Notes: a model not told the origin generated them from the sequence alone. A stretch of 64,000 nt of DNA from an uncultured Clostridia bacterium (GCA_934233735.1 CAKQGQ010000008.1:22255-86254), one strand, 5' to 3'. Positions 53,049 through 62,058 are shown, counted from the stretch's first letter. Numbers and translations: made by a program.

Positions 53049-54860
53049 TTAAACTTCATTCATATAATCTTCAGATTTGAGCAAAGCAAAGTATTTATCG
53101 TGATATTTGCGGTACAGCGCATTGAAATTTTCGTCTTGACCGCTGTGCAGATATTTCGAATAATCGTGCTGATTCTGAACGGTCTGCGGTTCCATCAGTG
53201 AAAGCGTATAAATACCGATGTTGGAGCACTGGTCGGAGATTCGCTCGATGTTTACCAAAATATCGAGGAAGGTAATTCCGCCGTGAACCGTGCAGTCTCC
53301 GTTATGGAAACGCTCGATATGATTGGAACGGAGCTGAGAAACGAGATCGTCAATGACTTCTTCAATCGGTTCAATCTTTTTTGCAGCCGTCACATCCAGC
53401 TTCGTGAAAGCCTTGTAGGAATAGTCGAGAACCTGCGCGATCGCTTCGCCCAAAACTGCGAGTTCCTGATGCGCAGTCGGTGAAAATTCAATGTCTTTTT
53501 CTTTAATCTCTGTCGCCGTTTCGGTAATATTCGTGGCATAGTCGCCGATTCTTTCAAACTCAGAGAAACACTGGATATAGTAATTCAAAAGGTTGCTGTT
53601 TGCCCCTTTTGGAACATGCGGCGAAAAACGAATCATGTAACTGTCGACTTTGTCAGCCAGCGTATCGATATAATCTTCGTTTTCGTTAATGTCTTTAATC
53701 GCCTGCTCATCATAATGACGAATCGTGCGAATCGAAGCCTTGACTCCGTAAACGGACAGGGACGCCATCTTTGAAATAACGCTGCTGATACTGGAAAGCG
53801 CCAGAGCCGGAGAGGCGAAAAGCTTTTCATCCAAGTGCTGAATTTCTGTATTTAAGTCATCCGCAGGGGTTTTATCGTCTTTAATTACCAGCTTCGCCAG
53901 TTTTTCAAACTGCAAAGAAAACGGAAGCAGGACAATCGCTGCGAAAAGTCGGAACAGCGTGTGAGCGTTCGCGATGCCGCCCGAAGTAATCCGCGCGTTC
54001 CAGATTCCGTCAAGCACGCCGGTGCCATGAAGAATCATAACGGCAGCAATGACTAAGATGGAAGCGGATATATTAAAGAAAATATGAATGAGGCCTGTCC
54101 GCTTCGCATCCGCCTTTGAACCGATGGAGCAGACGATGGCAGTTGTAATACAGTCACCCATATTAACGCCTATGATAATCGCATAGACAGAGCTGAAGGT
54201 CAGCGCACCTGTAACAGACAGTGCCTGCAGAATGCCGATGGTTGCAGAAGAACTCTGAATCAGAAAGGCTGCTCCGGTGCCCACGAAAAATCCGAGAATC
54301 GGTGTATCCGCCATACGAATGAAAAGGCTTGCAAAGGTTTCCGATTCGGAAAGCGGCGCTACCGCAGCGGTCATATTAAGAAGTCCGGTAAAAAGAATAC
54401 CGAAGCCCATAGCGACCTTGCCGATGATGTCCGACTTGGTCGAGCTTAAAGTCATAATGATAAGAATACCGATAATAGCCGAAACCGGGGCAAGCGTTGA
54501 AGGCTTAAAAATATTCAGCCATGATGCCGCGTCGCCGTCGATGTCCAGAAGCCGGATAATCTGTCCGGTAACCGTAGTTCCGACATTGGCACCGAGGATA
54601 ATGCCGATAGATTGACGAAGGGAAAGAATTCCCGCTCCGACAAGTCCTGAAGTCAAAACGATGGTTGCTGTGGAACTCTGAATAACAGCGGTAACCAGCA
54701 GCCCCAGCAAAAATCCCGTAAGCGGATTGTTCGCCACCTTTTCCATAAATTTTTTCAGCGCGCCGGAGGAACCCTGCTGCAGTCCGTCTCCCATAAGGCG
54801 CATGCCGTATAAGAAAAGAGCAAGTCCGCCAAAGAGAGAAATAAAGTCAAATATATTCAT
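53049..54860 (-). CDS. Na/Pi-cotransporter II-related protein with PhoU-like domain
   Basis: The 603-residue protein has an N-terminal membrane half of about nine segments with two QSSTATIVLTSG / QSSSATIGILQ repeats, typical of NptA/YjbB-type sodium-phosphate carriers, and a C-terminal helical half (from about residue 350) resembling PhoU. It probably moves phosphate with sodium, with PhoU as a sensor of flux. It is a single-gene unit on this strand, with terminator behind it. Confidence 0.9.
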   Translation of the reverse strand: MNIFDFISLFGGLALFLYGMRLMGDGLQQGSSGALKKFMEKVANNPLTGFLLGLLVTAVIQSSTATIVLTSGLVGAGILSLRQSIGIILGANVGTTVTGQIIRLLDIDGDAASWLNIFKPSTLAPVSAIIGILIIMTLSSTKSDIIGKVAMGFGILFTGLLNMTAAVAPLSESETFASLFIRMADTPILGFFVGTGAAFLIQSSSATIGILQALSVTGALTFSSVYAIIIGVNMGDCITTAIVCSIGSKADAKRTGLIHIFFNISASILVIAAVMILHGTGVLDGIWNARITSGGIANAHTLFRLFAAIVLLPFSLQFEKLAKLVIKDDKTPADDLNTEIQHLDEKLFASPALALSSISSVISKMASLSVYGVKASIRTIRHYDEQAIKDINENEDYIDTLADKVDSYMIRFSPHVPKGANSNLLNYYIQCFSEFERIGDYATNITETATEIKEKDIEFSPTAHQELAVLGEAIAQVLDYSYKAFTKLDVTAAKKIEPIEEVIDDLVSQLRSNHIERFHNGDCTVHGGITFLDILVNIERISDQCSNIGIYTLSLMEPQTVQNQHDYSKYLHSGQDENFNALYRKYHDKYFALLKSEDYMNEV

Positions 54861-55015
54861 TTTTTTGCCTTTCTAACCTTTAAAAAGCTTTTCCCCGAGT
54901 GAGTTGTTAATATAATGTTAAAAACAGTTTAAATCCATGTTAAAACTACCCCAATAGTAGTGTACCAAAAAAAACGCGAATAGCAAGAAAAGTTTATATT
55001 TTAACAAGGAATCTG

Positions 55016-55024
55016 TGGTATACT
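55016..55024 (+). promoter_or_regulatory. Extended -10 promoter candidate for the two-component genes
   Basis: TGG-TATACT is an extended -10 without a clear -35, 42 bases before the response regulator ATG. The rest of the 205-base gap from 54861 is AT-rich with no gene seen. Confidence 0.45.
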
Positions 55025-55065
55025 GAAGAAAAGTATTTTGGAAGCGGGAAGAAGAGGAAAACGGA

Positions 55066-55737
55066 ATGTACAGACTTTTTATCATTGAAGATGAAGCAGG
55101 AATTGCACAGGCAATCAAGATGCAGGCATGTGCATGGGGGATGGAAGTAAAAATTTGTGGAGATTTCACAAATGTATTGAAAGAATTTGCGGAATTTCAG
55201 CCGCATATCGTCCTGCTGGATATTACGCTCCCGTTCTTTAACGGTTATCACTGGTGCAGTGAAATTCGCAAAATATCACAGGTACCGATTATTTTCATTT
55301 CATCGGCGGCAGATAATATGAACATCGTAATGGCGATGAATATGGGGGCCGATGATTTTATTCCCAAGCCTTTCGACCAAAGCGTTCTGATGGCAAAGCT
55401 CCAGGCCCTGCTGCGGAGAGCGTACAACTTTTCGCAGGGAACTCCGGTGATTGAGCATTGCGGAGCGATCCTCAATACGGGCGACAACACGCTTACATAT
55501 AAGGAAGAAAAAATTGATTTGACGAAAAACGAATATCGGATTTTATTGAGCCTGATGGAGAATAAAGGAAAAGTCGTGAGCAGGGAAAAGCTGATGGAGC
55601 GGCTCTGGGAGACGGATTTATTCGTGGACGAAAACACTTTGACGGTGAATGTCAACCGCCTGAGAAAAAAACTGGATGCGGCAGGACTTGAGGACTTTAT
55701 CCGCACGAAACACGGGGTAGGGTATATAATCGAATGA
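55066..55737 (+). CDS. Response regulator, OmpR family (BceR type)
   Basis: The 223-residue protein has a receiver domain with the phospho-acceptor in VLLDITLPFF near residue 50, and a C-terminal winged helix (LTKNEYRILLSLMENKGKVVSREKLMERLWETD). Its gene neighbours a small-loop histidine kinase and a BceAB-type transporter, and a perfect BceR-type box lies before that transporter, so it is the activator of peptide detoxification. It overlaps the kinase gene by four bases. Confidence 0.9.
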   Translation: MYRLFIIEDEAGIAQAIKMQACAWGMEVKICGDFTNVLKEFAEFQPHIVLLDITLPFFNGYHWCSEIRKISQVPIIFISSAADNMNIVMAMNMGADDFIPKPFDQSVLMAKLQALLRRAYNFSQGTPVIEHCGAILNTGDNTLTYKEEKIDLTKNEYRILLSLMENKGKVVSREKLMERLWETDLFVDENTLTVNVNRLRKKLDAAGLEDFIRTKHGVGYIIE

Positions 55738-56729
55738 TGAAATTTTTTAAAAGCTTTCTGAGGGAAAGAATAAAATACATAGGATATTTGGGAGTTGTGC
55801 TCCTTGTTTTTGCGGCGGTGCTTTTGCTGATGGGCGTGCCGGCGGAAGCGCTTGGCTACCCGGTTTTCCTTTGCCTGTTTTTGGGCTTGCTGGGACTTAT
55901 CATAGATTTTCTGAGGACGAAGAGCTGCTATAAAGAGCGCGGCAGTCTGGATAAGCTTACGCTGTCGATGACAGAGAATCTTCCTGAAGCTTACTGTGAA
56001 GAGGGACGGGCTTACCGGCAGGCGGTGCTTTCGCTAAGCCGGGAGTATCGGGATTTTATCGAAAAATCGGATGCAAAATATGAAAATATGATGGAATACT
56101 ATACTGTCTGGGCGCATCAGATTAAGACACCGATTGCGTCGATGAAGCTCTTGCTTCAGGGGCAGGACAGCGAGTTTTCGAGGAAGCTTTCCGCGGATCT
56201 TTTAAGGATTGAGCAGTATGTGGATATGGTGCTTGTCTATCTGCGTCTTGACTCAGAATCGACGGACTATGTGTTCCGCGAATGCGGGACGGATGCGTTG
56301 ATTAAACGCTCGGTACGAAAATTTGCTTCGGATTTTATAGAGCGCAGGCTCTGGCTGCGGTACGAAGCGGAGGATACTGCCATTATCACCGATGAAAAGT
56401 GGCTGGGGTTTGTAATTGAGCAGCTTGTTTCCAATGCCCTGAAATACACGAAAGAGGGCGGGATAACGATTTACTTTCGGGAGCCGAAGATTTTGGTGAT
56501 TGAAGATACGGGAATTGGAATCGCTGCAGAGGATTTACCGCGGATTTTCGAGAAGGGGTATACCGGCTACAACGGCCGCAGAGGCGGAAATGCCAGCGGA
56601 ATCGGGCTGTATCTGTGCAAAAGGATTTGTGAGAATCTGAGAATCGGAATACGGGCAGAGTCTGTGGTTGGCGAGGGCACGAAAATGATTCTGGATTTGA
56701 ATCAATACGAAATGAAAGATGAATCGTGA
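55734..56729 (+). CDS. Intramembrane-sensing histidine kinase (BceS type)
   Basis: The 331-residue kinase has two N-terminal membrane helices (about residues 14-32 and 38-58) with almost no outer loop, then the H-box WAHQIKTPIASMKLLLQ and the ATP-binding part with NALKYTKEGG and DTGIGIAAEDLPRIFEKGYTGYNG. Kinases of this type do not bind the peptide themselves but read the state of the paired ABC transporter encoded downstream. Confidence 0.9.
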   Translation: MMKFFKSFLRERIKYIGYLGVVLLVFAAVLLLMGVPAEALGYPVFLCLFLGLLGLIIDFLRTKSCYKERGSLDKLTLSMTENLPEAYCEEGRAYRQAVLSLSREYRDFIEKSDAKYENMMEYYTVWAHQIKTPIASMKLLLQGQDSEFSRKLSADLLRIEQYVDMVLVYLRLDSESTDYVFRECGTDALIKRSVRKFASDFIERRLWLRYEAEDTAIITDEKWLGFVIEQLVSNALKYTKEGGITIYFREPKILVIEDTGIGIAAEDLPRIFEKGYTGYNGRRGGNASGIGLYLCKRICENLRIGIRAESVVGEGTKMILDLNQYEMKDES

Positions 56730-56740
56730 CATTTTTGTAA
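56727..56740 (+). promoter_or_regulatory. BceR-type operator
   Basis: TGACA-N4-TGTAA fits the TNACA-N4-TGTAA box of BceR-like regulators exactly. It begins in the kinase stop codon. A TATAAT at 56795-56800 with no good -35 follows, as expected of an activated promoter. Confidence 0.7.
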
Positions 56741-56835
56741 GAAGCGGGAGGGGAAATGTAAGCCAAGGAAATGGATTGCGTTTCTCCTTTTTTGTATAAT
56801 GTACCTGTAATTAAAGAAATAGGGAGGATTTTGAT

Positions 56836-57597
56836 ATGAGTATGCTGGAAGTCAGCGGACTGAAAAAAATATATCAGACGCGTTTTGGGGGGAACAAGGT
56901 AGAAGCTCTCAAAAATGTAAATTTTACCGTTGAAGAGGGCGAATTCGTGGCAATTATGGGAGAATCGGGTTCAGGTAAAACTACTTTGCTCAATATACTG
57001 GCGGCGCTGGATAAGCCGACTGCCGGCAGGGTGATTTTGGAGAAAGAAGATTTATCAAAGATCAGGGAGTCGCAGGTTGCGGCTTTCAGAAGAGATAATT
57101 TGGGTTTTGTCTTTCAGGATTTCAACCTGCTTGACACCTTTTCGATTGAGGACAACATCTATCTGCCGCTCGTGCTTCAGGGGAAGAAGTATGCGGAAAT
57201 GAAAGAAAGGCTTACGCCGATTGCAAGGCGTCTGAAACTGAAGGAGATCCTCAGAAAATACCCGTACGAAGTGTCGGGGGGACAAAAACAGCGTGCGGCG
57301 GTTGCAAGGGCGATTATAACGGGTCCGAAGATTATTCTGGCGGACGAACCGACGGGAGCGCTTGATTCCAAATCTTCAGATGAACTTTTGGAGCTTTTCA
57401 AGGAGATTAATGCCGGCGGACAGACGATTCTCATGGTAACGCATTCCGTGAAGGCGGCAAGTGCTGCTTCAAGAGTTCTGTTTATCAAGGACGGCGAAGT
57501 GTTCCATCAGATTTACAGGGGCGAAGATTCCGAGCAGGCGCTCTACCAGAAAATCTCGCAGACGCTTACAATTTTAGCGACGGGCGGTGAGAGATAA
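56836..57597 (+). CDS. BceA-type ABC transporter ATP-binding protein
   Basis: The 253-residue ATPase has Walker A GESGSGKTT, Q-loop FVFQDFNLLDTF, signature VSGGQKQRAAVARA and Walker B IILADEPTGALDSKS, in the MacB/LolD subgroup that pairs with FtsX-like permeases. It powers removal of antimicrobial peptides from their lipid targets rather than ordinary export. GGGAGG precedes the start. It shares one base with the permease gene. Confidence 0.92.
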   Translation: MSMLEVSGLKKIYQTRFGGNKVEALKNVNFTVEEGEFVAIMGESGSGKTTLLNILAALDKPTAGRVILEKEDLSKIRESQVAAFRRDNLGFVFQDFNLLDTFSIEDNIYLPLVLQGKKYAEMKERLTPIARRLKLKEILRKYPYEVSGGQKQRAAVARAIITGPKIILADEPTGALDSKSSDELLELFKEINAGGQTILMVTHSVKAASAASRVLFIKDGEVFHQIYRGEDSEQALYQKISQTLTILATGGER

Positions 57598-59633
57598 TGA
57601 AAAGGGGTTTTTACTATAATCTCGCCTATGAGGGGATGAGAAAAAACAAGAAAATGTATATTCCATATATTCTGACCTGCATCTGCATGGTGATGATGCT
57701 GTACATCATTCAGTATTTGCAGCATTCCGAGGTGATACAAAACGGCCGCGGCGGGACTACAGCCGGTATGACGATGGCACTCGGGGGATGGGTCATCGGA
57801 ATTTTCTCGCTGATTTTCCTGTTCTATACGAACTCGTTTCTGATGCGGCGGCGCAGCAAGGAATTCGGCTTGTATAACATGCTGGGAATGAGCAAAACGA
57901 ACATTGTCCGCATTCTTTGCTGGGAGACTTTTATGACTTTTGTCATTTCCGTTGTTGTGGGGCTTGTGTGCGGCATTGCATTTTCCAAGCTTGCAGAGCT
58001 TCTGATGCTGAAGATTCTGACAGGGCAGGCATCGTATGGGATTTCTGTTTCACCGGAGGGGATTTTGGTGACAACCGCGGCGTTTGCGGCAATCTTTTTC
58101 CTGCTTCTGCTCAATTCGATTCGCAGAGTTCATGCAGGGACAACGATTTCGCTGATACGCTCCGAGAATGTAGGGGAAAAGCCTCCGAAGGCAAACTGGC
58201 TTTTAGGCGTCGGCGGATTCGTGCTTCTGGCGGCGGCATATTATCTGGCGGTTTCCATCACAGACCCGCTGGCGGCAATGATATGGTTTTTCATAGCGGT
58301 TATCATGGTTATCGTCGCAACTTACATGATTTTCATTTCCGGCATGGTGCTTCTCTGCAAAATCCTGCAGAAAAACAAGAAGTATTACTACAAGGCGTCA
58401 CATTTTGTTTCCGTTTCCTCCATGACTTACCGCATGAAGCGAAACGGCGCGGGCCTTGCATCTATCTGCATTCTGGCAACGATGGTGCTGGTTATGATTT
58501 CCTCTACGACAAGTCTTTATTTTGGTACAGAGGATGCTTTGAACACGCGCTATCCGAGAGAAATCAACAATACTTTCTGGATGGAAAGCATGAATGAACT
58601 TTCGGATGCGACGATTAAAGAATACACGCAGATTGTGCGTGACCATGCGAAAGACTGCGGTGCAAGCCCGTCCAATGTCATGACCTGCCGTTTTCTCAGC
58701 GCGAATGCTTCCGTAGAGGATGGCGGCAGGATTATCTGGAAGGATGTGGACGAGAGAGCGACAGATTTTGCGGCATTGGTGCGTCTGCTTCTGCTTCCGC
58801 TGGAGGATTACAATCAGCTGGCGGGGACGCAGGAGAGCCTGAAAGAGGATGAAGTGCTTGTCTGCGCGAAACGGACAAGCTATAAGGGAAATACCGTTTC
58901 TGTAGAGCAGATGCCGGAATATAAGGTGAAAAAGCAGGTAGATTTCACGGAACTTGGCTCAATTGAGCCGACGGACACTCTTCGGCTGCTTTTGGTGGTT
59001 GTGCCGGATCTCAGCAAGGCGGCAGCCGATGTGGACTGGGAGAATGCGAAGGACAGATACGGCAATTCGGAGATGTTGAAAAAGTGGGTGTACAACTTCA
59101 ACACCGGAGGCATGGACGCTGCGGCGCAAATCAATTTTATGTCTGATTATAACGGAGGACTTTCAACGGCGTTTGGAGAAAAAGGCATCATGAGCATCTC
59201 ACACATGACGGAATCTTTGGAAGGAAACAAGGAAGATTTCTACGGAACTTACGGCGGACTCTTTTTCCTCGCAATCGTTTTGAGCGTTGTATTTATCTTC
59301 GCGGCGGTTTTGATTATCTATTACAAGCAGATTTCGGAGGGGTACGAGGATCAGAACAAATTCGCAATCATGCAGAAGGTCGGAATGACGAAGGGAGAAA
59401 TCCGAAAGAGCATAAACTCACAGGTGCTTACGGTCTTTTTCCTGCCGCTTTTGCTGGCGGGACTGCATATGGCATTCGCATTCCCGATGGTGCAGAGAGT
59501 CCTTTCTCTCTTCAGCCTGACGAACGCGCAGCTCTTCATGCTGACTACGGGAATCAGCTTCGCGGCATTCGCGGTACTGTATGTGATTGTGTACCGAATT
59601 ACGTCGAAGGCATATTATAATATTGTGAGTTAG
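57597..59633 (+). CDS. BceB-type ABC transporter permease
   Basis: The 678-residue permease has ten predicted membrane segments in a 1-3-4-2 type order, with an FtsX block near the start (FLMRRRSKEFGLYNMLGMSKTNI), another at the end (KFAIMQKVGMTKGEIRKSI), and a large outer domain of about 210 residues between segments 7 and 8 (about residues 310-540). That outer domain is the hallmark of BceB-type detoxifiers and gives peptide specificity. A terminator follows its stop. Confidence 0.9.
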   Translation: MKRGFYYNLAYEGMRKNKKMYIPYILTCICMVMMLYIIQYLQHSEVIQNGRGGTTAGMTMALGGWVIGIFSLIFLFYTNSFLMRRRSKEFGLYNMLGMSKTNIVRILCWETFMTFVISVVVGLVCGIAFSKLAELLMLKILTGQASYGISVSPEGILVTTAAFAAIFFLLLLNSIRRVHAGTTISLIRSENVGEKPPKANWLLGVGGFVLLAAAYYLAVSITDPLAAMIWFFIAVIMVIVATYMIFISGMVLLCKILQKNKKYYYKASHFVSVSSMTYRMKRNGAGLASICILATMVLVMISSTTSLYFGTEDALNTRYPREINNTFWMESMNELSDATIKEYTQIVRDHAKDCGASPSNVMTCRFLSANASVEDGGRIIWKDVDERATDFAALVRLLLLPLEDYNQLAGTQESLKEDEVLVCAKRTSYKGNTVSVEQMPEYKVKKQVDFTELGSIEPTDTLRLLLVVVPDLSKAAADVDWENAKDRYGNSEMLKKWVYNFNTGGMDAAAQINFMSDYNGGLSTAFGEKGIMSISHMTESLEGNKEDFYGTYGGLFFLAIVLSVVFIFAAVLIIYYKQISEGYEDQNKFAIMQKVGMTKGEIRKSINSQVLTVFFLPLLLAGLHMAFAFPMVQRVLSLFSLTNAQLFMLTTGISFAAFAVLYVIVYRITSKAYYNIVS

Positions 59634-59669
59634 AAGCCTTGAAACAAATTGAAAAATGTAGTATTATAA

Positions 59670-59697
59670 AAGGTGTGCGATTATGCACACCTTATTT
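59670..59697 (+). terminator. Intrinsic terminator after the BceAB-type genes
   Basis: AAGGTGTGC with GCACACCTT (perfect 9 bp, 6-base loop) is followed by ATTTT. Confidence 0.75.
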
Positions 59698-59746
59698 TAG
59701 TTTCATAGTATGGCACAGATGAAAGTATAGATATCGGAGGCGAAAA

Positions 59747-60199
59747 ATGCAGTTAACAGACAGAGTGAAAAATTGTAACGGCTGCGCGGCCTGTGTGGTT
59801 GCGTGCAAGGAAAGATGCGTAAAAATGAATGAGCGTGGGGACGAAAGCCCAAAATCCATCGCATGTGTTCTCGAAGACGGATGCAACAGATGCAACGCAT
59901 GCGTGCTTTTCTGCCCGCTGTTTAATCCGGTGGAACTTCCGGATTTCGAGGAATATTACGAATACAGCGAGGAATATGCAGACCGGGATATGCCTAAGCT
60001 CTACCGCAAGACAATGCGTGATGCGAAGGCAGGCCAGCATGTGGAGTTTGTGGGAACCCTCTGCCAGATTGCGGCACTGAAATCGCTTTCCGGCGACAGA
60101 ATCCGTCCGAACCTTATCTTAAAACCGCTGTGGTGCAGCGAAGAAAAGCGTGCGGCAGACCCGGCATGTGCAGGATGCATGTTTTACGCAGACAAGTAA
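59747..60199 (+). CDS. Small 4Fe-4S ferredoxin-like protein
   Basis: The 150-residue protein has two cysteine groups near the N-terminus, CNGCAACVVACKERC and CNRCNACVLFCP, the CX2CX2CX3C pattern of two 4Fe-4S clusters. A second domain with FVGTLCQIAAL and PACAGCMFY recalls the F420 hydrogenase/dehydrogenase beta-subunit family in short form. It is probably a cytosolic electron carrier. Its gene has CGGAGG upstream and lies 26 bases before the dynamin-like GTPase gene, so the two appear to be one operon. Confidence 0.75.
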   Translation: MQLTDRVKNCNGCAACVVACKERCVKMNERGDESPKSIACVLEDGCNRCNACVLFCPLFNPVELPDFEEYYEYSEEYADRDMPKLYRKTMRDAKAGQHVEFVGTLCQIAALKSLSGDRIRPNLILKPLWCSEEKRAADPACAGCMFYADK

Positions 60200-60225
60200 A
60201 AAAACAGGAGAATTAGGAGAAAATT

Positions 60226-61608
60226 ATGGCATTTGCTAACAACGAAAAATGTGTAAACTGCCCGTATGAGAGCGAAGAATGTCACCTCGAGTGCATTCAG
60301 GTCCGCTCCGAGGAGAAAAAGGAAAAGCGTCCAATCCTTGAAATCGTAAAGGATACCGCGGATGTCTTTTCAAAATACGAAATCACAAAAGGCGAACTCG
60401 AAAGAACGGAGGAGCTGATTGAAAAGCTTGAAAATCAGGAGATTACGGTTTCCGTCATCGGCCAGTTCAAGCGCGGCAAGAGCACGCTTGTAAACGCGAT
60501 TTTAGAGGACAAAATCCTTCCGGTGGGCATCGTTCCGGTAACGGCGGTTGTCACGACGATTGAATACGGCGACAAGGCGGCGACCGTGCATTTTGACAAC
60601 GGTGTAATCAAGGAAATCGGCTTCGAGGAAATGTCGTCCTTCATCAACGAACAGGAAAACAACGACAACCATCTGGGCGTTTCAAAAGTTGCCCTTTACT
60701 GCCCGTCCCCGTTCTTAAAGAAAGGACTGACCTTTGTAGACACGCCGGGCGTAGGCTCCGTGCACCAGAAGAATTCCGACGCGGCTTATTCCTATGTGAA
60801 GGAGAGCGACGCGGTGATTTTCATGCTCTCCGTGGACAGCCCGATTAACCAGATTGAAATCGACTTTTTGAAGAACGCGAAGGAATATGCGGCGAAGTTC
60901 TATTTTGCCGTGAACAAAATCGACTCGATTGACAGCTCCGACCTTGAGGAATATCTTGCATACTGCAGAACCCTGATCTGCAAGCTGATGGGCGTTGACA
61001 GCATTCAGCTTTTCCCGGTAAGCGCAAGGACATCGGAGGGTGTGCAGGCACTTAAAGATGCGATTGAGGCAGACTGCCAAACGACAGTGCAGGAAATCAT
61101 CGAACACTCCGCAAAACTTAAGATGAGAGACATTGCAACGAGTGCGCTTTCGCAGATTGACCTTTACCGCACGGCTCTGAAGATGCCGGCAAGAGAGTTT
61201 GACGCAATGTTCAAGGAACTGAACGAATTCTTTGCCGAAATCAAGCAGGAGGCAGCCGAGTTTGCGGAAAGCTTCCGCAGCAATCCTCGGATGCTCGAAG
61301 CGCATATGAACGACATCAAGAACCGCCTTTCGGCGAAGGTGTCGGATATGTTCGGAATTGAATATCACTACACGATCAGCAGCGTGGACTTTTTCCGCGG
61401 CGGGGAGGTGGCCGAGGACGGATCGCGTGACCTCAGAGGAAGCTTTAAGAAGGCAGTGGATGATGTCTGCGAGGAATTAAACAAAACCCTGAACACGATT
61501 TTCATGCACAGGGAAGAGAACACCTATGTGGTAATCCGCAGGGTGAACGACCTGAACCGTCTGGTGCACAAGCTTGTGCGTCTGAGACGGGAACTGGCAG
61601 ATGAATAA
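60226..61608 (+). CDS. Dynamin-like GTPase with N-terminal cysteine cluster
   Basis: The 460-residue protein carries the dynamin G motifs: P-loop GQFKRGKSTLVNA (near residue 83), switch threonine in PVTAVVTT, DTPGVGS, and NKID. A long helical stalk-like part follows. Ahead of the GTPase domain is CVNCPYESEECHLEC, four cysteines that could hold zinc or an Fe-S cluster, which is unusual for this family. Bacterial dynamins remodel membranes. At 460 residues it lacks the second GTPase and long coiled coil of large forms. Confidence 0.85.
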   Translation: MAFANNEKCVNCPYESEECHLECIQVRSEEKKEKRPILEIVKDTADVFSKYEITKGELERTEELIEKLENQEITVSVIGQFKRGKSTLVNAILEDKILPVGIVPVTAVVTTIEYGDKAATVHFDNGVIKEIGFEEMSSFINEQENNDNHLGVSKVALYCPSPFLKKGLTFVDTPGVGSVHQKNSDAAYSYVKESDAVIFMLSVDSPINQIEIDFLKNAKEYAAKFYFAVNKIDSIDSSDLEEYLAYCRTLICKLMGVDSIQLFPVSARTSEGVQALKDAIEADCQTTVQEIIEHSAKLKMRDIATSALSQIDLYRTALKMPAREFDAMFKELNEFFAEIKQEAAEFAESFRSNPRMLEAHMNDIKNRLSAKVSDMFGIEYHYTISSVDFFRGGEVAEDGSRDLRGSFKKAVDDVCEELNKTLNTIFMHREENTYVVIRRVNDLNRLVHKLVRLRRELADE

Positions 61609-61663
61609 TCATATGTGCGTAAAAAATCTAAAAGTTTCTTCGAGGGAAACCAATGATTCACAC

Positions 61664-61692
61664 TTTACAATTAGTACACATTGATGTATAAT
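61664..61692 (+). promoter_or_regulatory. Sigma-A promoter candidate in the region before the surface protein
   Basis: TTTACA, 17 bases, TATAAT. It reads towards the AACC repeat. A GGGTGGGG stretch and an ATG at 61724 follow, but no credible protein begins there. Confidence 0.6.
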
Positions 61693-61765
61693 GAATGTGA
61701 AAATTTTGGAAAGGGTGGGGTTTATGTACGCTGTCATGGAAAAAAGTTGCGAAAAAGTAAATATT

Positions 61766-61780
61766 TGGCACGATTCTTGC
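61766..61780 (+). promoter_or_regulatory. Second sigma-54 promoter match
   Basis: TGGCAC-N5-TTGC fits the consensus exactly, as at 6373. The expected start point, about 61792, lies within the AACC repeat. It points to the SipW-signal surface protein at 62059. About 0.1 such matches would be expected by chance on both strands of a window this size, so chance is not excluded. Confidence 0.6.
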
Positions 61781-61858
61781 AACCAACCAACCAACCAACC
61801 AACCAACCAACCAACCAACCAACCAACCAACCAACCAACCAACCAACCAACCAACCAA
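61781..61858 (+). repeat. (AACC) tandem repeat, about 19.5 copies
   Basis: Seventy-eight bases of uninterrupted AACC begin at the base after the sigma-54 -12 element. Perfect tetranucleotide tracts of this length are prone to slippage and usually mark phase-variable loci. The region from 61609 to 62058 holds no supported gene: only promoters, this repeat and two hairpins. Confidence 0.97.
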
Positions 61859-61908
61859 ATAACTTGGTATTTTTTGCGTGCAATCAAACCGAATATACAG
61901 AGAATACG

Positions 61909-61952
61909 AGACTTCTTTCGCTTGGCATCAGCCGGGCAAAAGAGGTCTTTTT
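61909..61952 (+). terminator. Long terminator hairpin downstream of the AACC repeat
   Basis: AGACTTCTTT (61909-61918) pairs with AAAGAGGTCT (61939-61948). The stem continues through CTTGGC/GCCGGG-type pairs to an ATCA loop, with several G-T pairs, and TTTT follows. Confidence 0.7.
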
Positions 61953-61980
61953 GTGTGTCGAAAACATTTTGATGTGACTT

Positions 61981-62008
61981 CGGAATCCGCTTGCGAATTC
62001 CGCTTTTA
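61981..62008 (+). terminator. Second, weaker terminator-like hairpin
   Basis: CGGAAT pairs with ATTCCG (61981-61986 with 61997-62002), with CGC/GCG inside, and CTTTTAC follows. It lies 50 bases before the surface protein ATG. Confidence 0.5.
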
Positions 62009-62058
62009 CATAATGTCATTATAAATTTTGAAAATTTGAAACAAGGAGGAAAAAGAAA

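Noticed and set aside
59712..59726. A third sigma-54 promoter before the Fe-S protein gene (TGGCAC at 59712)
   Set aside because: The -12 element TTGC is missing at the proper distance.
61681..61977. Forward frames of 93 and 98 codons with PTNQ repeats
   Set aside because: They cross a sigma-54 promoter match and end inside a terminator hairpin; no family resemblance outside the repeat. Kept only as a low-probability leader peptide in the findings.
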